NCBI GenBank assembly: GCA_946482625.1
Contig: CAMLSH010000083.1
Coordinates: 1-10,523 of the forward strand
Length of the DNA stretch: 10,523 nucleotides
Origin: an uncultured Opitutaceae bacterium
GTDB taxonomy: Bacteria; Verrucomicrobiota; Verrucomicrobiae; Opitutales; Opitutaceae
Direction: 5' to 3'
Numbering within the stretch: position 1 is the first letter of the stretch; each line of letters begins with the position of its first letter. The position numbers were made by a program, and so were the translations under genes. Shown here piece by piece: positions 1 to 7,400 of this stretch. The notes under the pieces are model-generated. The model had not been told where the DNA came from. It searched no databases and saw only the letters and a list, made by a program, of their open reading frames with translations.

Positions 1-1
1 C

Positions 2-1432
2 GGCGGCAACGAAGGGTGGGGCGGGCGGTTCGGCAACATCGGCCACGCGATTCACCGGATCGAAAGCCAGCTCACGCCGTATCTCGATGTGGTTGTGAAC
101 TACGGTGCCGCCGGCGGGGACAAAACTCGCCGCCAAGCTTGGGGCGACATGGTCCACGCGAGTCGCGAGTTTGGCCGCACCACGCGCGACAACCGATACA
201 TCACGAACCAGACTATCCTCGCCGACGAAAGCATCTACAAAGCGAACAAAGGGCTTCTCGCGCTCGGCGACAGCCGCGCGTTCGTCGAAGTCGAGGCGCA
301 GCGTTATCTCAAAGAAGCCTGTGGTCTTCTTCCTTGGCTGGGCAGCGATCTGACCGCTGGCGGCAGCTCGAAAAAATATGGAAGCAATTACTATCAGGTC
401 ACGAGCAAGGGCCTGACGCGCGAGTGGGGTTATCTAGGCAACGCCTACGGCGAAATGGCCTACCACATTGCCGATTGGTATCTGATCACCGGCAATCCGG
501 AGTTTCTCCAGCAGGCCGCCAAAATGGCGAAGGCGCGGGCCGCTTTCCGCCGCCAGTCGATGACCGTCAACGGCGCCGATCACTATCGCACGATGGAGGC
601 GATCGGCCTGCTTGCCTGGCGCGGCGTCGATGAGAGCGACGGTGAATTTGAAGATGCGATCGTCTACGGCGACAGCTCCGAGTGGACACGCGGCATGCGG
701 CTCGCGGCCGTGACCGGCGATCCCGCGTTGATCGGCTATGCGAAGCAGATGCTCGCCGATAATCAGTATTTCGCGTCGCTGACCGTGGACAGTCGTTACT
801 ACACGGTGATCGACGCGCTGAACGTGTTCGCCGACTACGCGACTGTGAAGGCGACCGCCGATAGTGGTATTCGGCTTCCCATGACTGACGGTCAGCCGGA
901 TTTCGCGTGGGCAGACGAAGAGAACCGCATCCTCGCCCTCAAGCGCGGCAATGACCGGCTCTGGATCACCTCCTACTGGCAGGCGAAAACCGGCACCGGC
1001 ATCAACGGCATCGCCCGTTTCCACTTCAGCACACCAACCTACGATCAGTACGGCGTGCTCGAAACGGTTCCTGTGTTCACTGCCGGCGGCAGCTTCACCC
1101 GCCCCGCGAGTTTCATCGACAAGCCCGAAGCCACTCAATGGGCGCCGCCGAATCCTCCGGCCCAGGCCTACGGCGGCGAAATCCTTCCGCTCGGCGCCGC
1201 GCCGTCGGACGCGACCGACGACGCTCCCTTCCGCGGCAAGGCCGACTTCTATGCGTTTCGCTACGGACGTTATCTCGTCGGAATCAATGCGCACCCAAGC
1301 AATGCCTACACGCTCAAGACGCCGGGTGGCTTTTCATCTGCGTCCGATCTGCTGACTGGCGCCAGCGTCAGCGGCACTGTTGCGGTCGCACCGCTTTCCA
1401 CAGTCGCGCTCGATCTCGGCACCACGAGCGAT
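2..1432 (+). other. N-terminal enzyme-like region of the giant protein (possible alpha/alpha-toroid plus beta-sandwich)
   Basis: Visible residues 1-477 precede the first FN3 domain. The first ~280 residues are dense in Trp, Tyr and His and look helical (for example REWGYLGNAYGEMAYHIADWY, split here as REWGYLGNAYGEMAYH and IADWY). The part from about residue 300 on looks like beta strands (DENRILALKRGNDRLWITSYW region). A helical toroid followed by a beta-sandwich is the layout of several polysaccharide lyase and heparinase-type families. I cannot name the family, and part of the domain may lie upstream of the window. Function as a lyase or hydrolase is inference from layout and from the GH51 neighbour. 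It could equally be a non-catalytic relative. Confidence 0.45.
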
Positions 1433-4400
1433 CCCGCGCCCGTGCCGACCGCGCCGCTCTACGTCGGTGCGAATGGGACGGCGGGTGCGATGAACGTGTC
1501 GTGGAGCCCATCTTCGGGAGCCACGAGTTTCATCGTGAAGCGCGCGACTAGCGCCAATGGCGTTTTCACTGTTGTCGCGAGTGGTGTTACGGGAACGAGC
1601 TACAGCGACACGATGATCGCAGCGGGTTCGGCATATTACTATCGCGTCGTTGCCGTGAACGCGACCGGTGAAAGCTACGAGTCGATGGTGGCCAAGGGCC
1701 TCACGCTCGGCCTTCCGGCTCCTTGGGCGGACGTGGGTATCGGCAATATAACGACGGCCGGCAGTGCGAGTTTCGACGATGGCCGTTACATCATCAAGGG
1801 TGCGGGCACCGACATCGGCGGCATGGCTGATGGAATACACTTTGGATATCGGTCGCTGGCGGGCGATGGGGTGTTGATCGCGCGCCTCGCGAGCCGCGTG
1901 ATCGGTGGCTCCAACAACGACAAGGTCGGCCTGATGATGCGGGAGAGCAACGCCGCCAACGCGCGGATGGCCATCGCGTTGATTGATGCGGGCAATGGCC
2001 TCGCGCGTTTCGCAAGCCGGAGTGCCACCGGGGGCAGCACGACATATGTGAGCGGCCCTGCGATCAGCGTGCCCCGTTGGTTCAAGCTTCAGCGCGCGGG
2101 TAATGTCTTCACCGGCTCCGTCTCTGCGGATGGCGTCGCGTGGACGACGATCAGCTCGGCGACCATCGCGATGACGAGCACGATCAACGTCGGCTTTGCC
2201 GTGTGCTCGCGCGATGCCGCGTTCCTCAACACCTCGACATTCGACAACGTCAGCCTCGTAGCCGCGCCGCAGATCACGAGCCCCACGGCGGCGGCCTTGG
2301 TCATCGGTCAGCCGTTCAGCTACATGATCACGGCGACAAATAATCCGACGAGTTTCTCCGCCACCGGATTGCCCGCCGGACTAACTCTCGATGCGGCGAC
2401 TGGCGTGATCTCCGGCACACCGACCGCCACGGCTTCGACGATAACCTTGGGTGCGACCAATGCCATCGGATCGAGCAGTGCCACGCTCGCGCTCCAGTCG
2501 GTGGAGCTACCGGTCATCAGCGTGAATTTGAAAACATCTGCAGCCAACGGCCTAAGTCCGACGGGCCTCGCCGGTGTGCAGCGGGTCGCGAACTGGAACA
2601 ACCTCGTCGGCCCCACGAACGCGCTGGGGAACACCGTGACGGTTGCCAACCCGAATGACCAAAACGGCTCCGTCACCGCGATGCCAGTCACCGTCACGGC
2701 CGGCTCCTCCGGCGGCATGAATCTGCGCACCGCCGAAACCAGTGACGACGCCACACTCTACGCGACGGTGTTCGATCACTGGAATGGCACGCCGGGTACG
2801 CTGACCGTCACGGGCATCCCGTATCCAACTTACGACGTCGTGTTCTACGTTTACAACGACGGCGCGGCGCGTGGTGGGCGATTCACCGTCGGCGCGACGA
2901 CGTACTATATCCGCACAGGCATCGCCAATCCCTCCAGCACCGGCACGGGTTACGTGCGCTCAGCCGACACCAACGCGACTTTCGGAGCCGGCACTCAGCA
3001 GGGCAACTATGTGCGGTTCACCGGACTCAGCGGCAATCTCTCGGCCTCGTTTGTCGCGCTCAACATGGGTGACAGCGTGCAACGCCTGAAGATCGCGGGA
3101 TTCCAGATCATCGCCACGAGCATGCCGACCCCGGGCACAGTCGCACCGACTTCTCCGACCGGTCTCACCATCGCTTCCGGCAATGGTCAGGCCACGATCA
3201 CGTGGAAGGCCGCGGTCGGCGCCACGAGCTACACGGTGAAGCGCAGCGCGAGCCCCAACGGACCATTCACAACGCTCGCGAGCGATCTTACGTCGCTCAG
3301 TTTCACGGATGTCACGGCGATCAACGGCGAAACGTATTACTATGTTGTCTCCGCTTCCAACTCGGTCGGCACCAGTCCGGATTCCAAGCCGCTCGGTGCG
3401 GCGCCGATCGATCCGGCCAGCGTGGCGGCCTTCGGCGTGAATCTCCGCGCCTTCAACACCTACGGCATGCCAGTCTCGGATACTGCCGGCGTCGTGAGAC
3501 TCCCGTATTGGAACAATCTCGTTGGACCGGCCGCCGCCGGCGAAACGGTTTCGACGAATGCGTTGACCGATAATTTCGGCATTCCGCTCGCCAGCGCGAC
3601 CGCCACTTGGGTTGCCGGCAATGGCGGCGGCATGGTCAAGTTGGGCACGGACGCCGTCACCGTCGGTCCGGCGCTCCACGACAAGAATCTCTTCTCGAGT
3701 GTCTTCGATCAATTTGACGGCACCGCGAGCACGCTCACGGTCACCGGCATCCCGTATGCGAGTTACGATGCGATCTTCTACGTCTATGACGACGGCGCGT
3801 CGCGTGGCGGCACCATCACGGCGAATGGCAACCGGCTCGCCATCCGCGGCGGCGCGGGCAACCCGGATGTCGACGGCATCGGTTACGTGCGCTCGACCGA
3901 CTCGGTCAACGCATCCGGCAGCAGCGTGCAGCAGGGCAACTACGTGCGCTTCACCGGCCTGACCGGCGATCTCACCGCTACATTCGTGGCGACCAATGTT
4001 GGCTCCACTACGATGCGCCTGAAGATCGCGGGCATCCAAATCATCAGTAACACGCCGGTCGCCGCTCCGACCGCCGTGCCTGCGGCACCGATCGGCTTCA
4101 CGGCTTCCGGTGGTAACACGCAGGTCGGCCTCAACTGGTCGCATAGCGTCACGGCCACCTCGTACAAGATCTACAAAGGCGGCGCACTTCTTGCGACCGT
4201 CGCGTCTCCACTTACCAGTTACGCCGACACGGCGGTGACCAACGGCTCGGCATACAGTTATACGGTCTCCGCCGTGAATGCGGTGGGCGAGGGCGCGCAG
4301 TCCACGCCGGCTTCCGCGACACCGGCCGCCCCGGACTTCACGCTGCCGCAGCGCACGGTTTATCAGTATTCGATTCCCATGACGCCGGTCTTTGGCTCGT

Positions 4401-7400
4401 GGACGGCCGACCCGCAGCGCCGCGCCTATCTCTGGGTGCCGCCGGGTTCGACGAAACTGCAGGGCGTGGTTCTCGGCCTGCACAACATGCTCGAGAAGCC
4501 GATGTTTGACGACCCGGCGATCCGCCAAGCCTGCGCGGAAGCCCATCTCGGCATCATCTTCATCTCGCCCGGCGACTCGAAAACATGGACACCCAACGGC
4601 GTCGGCAATTACACGCCCGGCCCCGTTACCAGTGCGATCGACCTCGATCCCAACAATTACAAGAGCGCCGACATCAACCCGGCCACGGGCACCAATTTCG
4701 CGACGGACATCAATCCGGCGACGGGTACGCGTTTCGCGAACCAGACAGAACAGGCCGGCGCTGAGGTCGCCGCGCTGCTCGCGAAACTCGCGGCCGAGTC
4801 GGGCTACGCGGAGCTACAACACGCGCCGATCTTGCTGGCGGGTCACTCGGCGGCGAGTCCGTTCACCTGGGTGCGCGGATTGCACACCACGTCCGCGCTC
4901 GGCGGCCGTATCTTCGCGATGCTTCCGTACAAGGGCACGTTCCCTGGCTCGGTCCCGGCGGGCATGCCGATTCTCCACGTCGCCTCGGAGTGGCAGGAAA
5001 TTTCCAACTGGGGCAACACGTGGGAGCTCGGCGATGCGCCCGCGCTTCGGACTCTCCGCGGTGCCGGCGCCGATCGCCTCGTGAGCGCCTACGTGCAGCC
5101 CGGCAGTGGGCATTACCAGTACTCCGAATCACAATCGGGTCCGCTCGCGCTCTTCATTAAAAAAGCCGCGCAAAGCCGCATCCCTGTCGATTGGGTCCCG
5201 ACAGGTATTCCGACGCTCAATACGATCGATCCGACGACCGGCGTCCTGGTTGACGTGACGAAGTCTGGCTCGGGCAATTGCGCTCCGGTGGCTTATGCCG
5301 CCTGGGTCGCCGCCGGGAAAAACCCCGTCCGCGCCTACTGGTATCTCGATGCTGAACTCGCCCAAGCCGTCTGCGACGCTCAGAACGCTGGCTTCGGCAA
5401 ACGGCCGCAGATGATTAATGCGTTCCAGAACGCCACCACGCTCGCCTCGCTGGCGTCGCAGTCCAACGGCACTGGCAACGTCAGCCTCAGCGTCACGCTG
5501 CAAGCCGACGGAGCGACCTTCAAAGTGCGCGGTGCGTCGATGAATCAATCGCCCGTGCCCCGTCTCTTTCACGGCGGCGCGGTCGGCATTGCGAGCGGCC
5601 CGATCCTCTTCAAAGCCAACGGCAGCGGCGCGCTGAAACAGACTGGCCCGGATACTTTCCAAGTCTGGATGGATCGTGGCACGGTGATCAAACAGGGCCA
5701 GCCGTGGGAACCGTTCATCATCGCCCGGCATCCCGGCGACGCGAATTTCCGGGAGGCGGACCGCCCAGTTTTTGTGACGACCTCGGCGGTGGTGAATAAT
5801 ATCACCGGTGCTGCCCAGACGATCACCTTCCCTGCGATCCCCGACCAGTACTCGGACGATCTTCAGCCGATCACCCTCAACGCAACGGCCAGTTCCGGCC
5901 GGCCCGTGCAATACTGGGTCGTCTCCGGCCCTTATCGCAACGACGAGACCAACAGCGCCCTGTTGATTCCCGATCAGTTGCCCGCCAATGCGGTGTATCC
6001 GATGCGCGTGGTCGTCGGTGCGTGGCAGTGGGGAAAACCCGGCACGACAGCCGCCGCCACGCCGGTTTACCAAGAGTTTTTCATCCGCACTCCGCCTCCG
6101 GAGATCACTAGTCCCACGAGCGCGAGCGGAGTGTACGGCGCAGCGTTCACCTACACGATTGCGGCCACGAATTCGCCCATGAATTTCACCGCCACGGGAT
6201 TGCCTGGCGGACTCACGCTCGACCCGATCGGTGGCGTTATCTCCGGTACGCCCGCAACTGCGGGTGATTTCACCGTCATCCTCGGAGCGACCAACGCCGG
6301 CGGCACTGGCAGCGAAACGCTGACGTTGTCGATTGCCAAGGCTGCCGCCACGGTGACCCTCAACGATCTCGCCGCCGTTTACGATGGTAGTGGGAAAGTG
6401 GCGACTGCCACGACTGCGCCGGCGAACCTCGCGGTCTCGTTCACGTATGATGGCGCTAACGCCGCGCCGGTTGGTGCGGGGAGTTATGCGGTCACGGCGA
6501 CGATCTCCGATGCGAACTACGATGGCTCCGCCAGCGGTACGCTTGTGATCGCGAAAGCGACCGCTTCCGTGAGCTTGAGCGATCTTTTGCAGACCTACAG
6601 CGACGCTCCCAAGACCGCCAGCGCCACGACCGATCCGGCGAATCTGGCGGTCACGTTTACCTACGACGGCTCGTCTGTTTCGCCGACGAATGCCGGCAGC
6701 TATGCAGTCGTGGCGGCGATCGACGAACTGAACTACGCCGGTTCCGCGACCGGAACGCTTGAGGTCGCGAAAGCGCCCGCGTTCGTGTCACTGAGTAATC
6801 TAGCGCAGACCTACGACGGCGTGCCGAAGCCCGTTACGGTCGCCACCGCCCCGGGCGGCCTGCCGGTGAGCCTGACGTACAGCGGCTCGGCAATCGCTCC
6901 GACCGACGCCGGCAGTTATGCCGTCGCTGCGACAGTGCTCAGCTCGAACTACACGGGTTCGGCCAGCGGCACGCTCGAGATCGCGAAAGCCACCGCCACA
7001 CTGGCTCTGGCGCCGTTGACGCAGCGGTACGATGGTACGCCGAAGCCAGTCACGGCCACCACGAGCCCGGAAGGACTCACGGTGACGTTGACGTACGATG
7101 GCGTGTCCGAAGCTCCGATATACCCGGGGACACACGCCGTCGCTGCGACGATCGACGATCCCAACTATACCGCGACGAAAACCGACACGTTGACGATCAC
7201 CATCACCGCGCTCGTGCGCCATGCGCCGATGATCAACGGGCTGGTTGACGGCTCTGTGCAGATGCTCAGCCCCGAATACCTGACGCTGAACGGCAGCGGC
7301 GCGATCGCTGGCGATCTGCTCGTGCCCGGATTGCCTAACGTGCAGCTCAACGGAGCGCCCTCGTTTGTCGGCACGAAGGAAGCGACCGGCAGTGCGTCTC

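Noticed and set aside
89..91. GTG at 89 as the start of the giant gene
   Set aside because: The frame is open to the window edge and the upstream residues continue the same domain (GNIGHAIHRIESQLTPYLDV); the real start lies outside the window.
2960..4546. Long antisense frame of 528 codons opposite the giant gene
   Set aside because: It is Arg/His/Gly-rich without recognisable domains, and the plus strand here encodes clear FN3 and repeat domains. It is a shadow caused by high GC.
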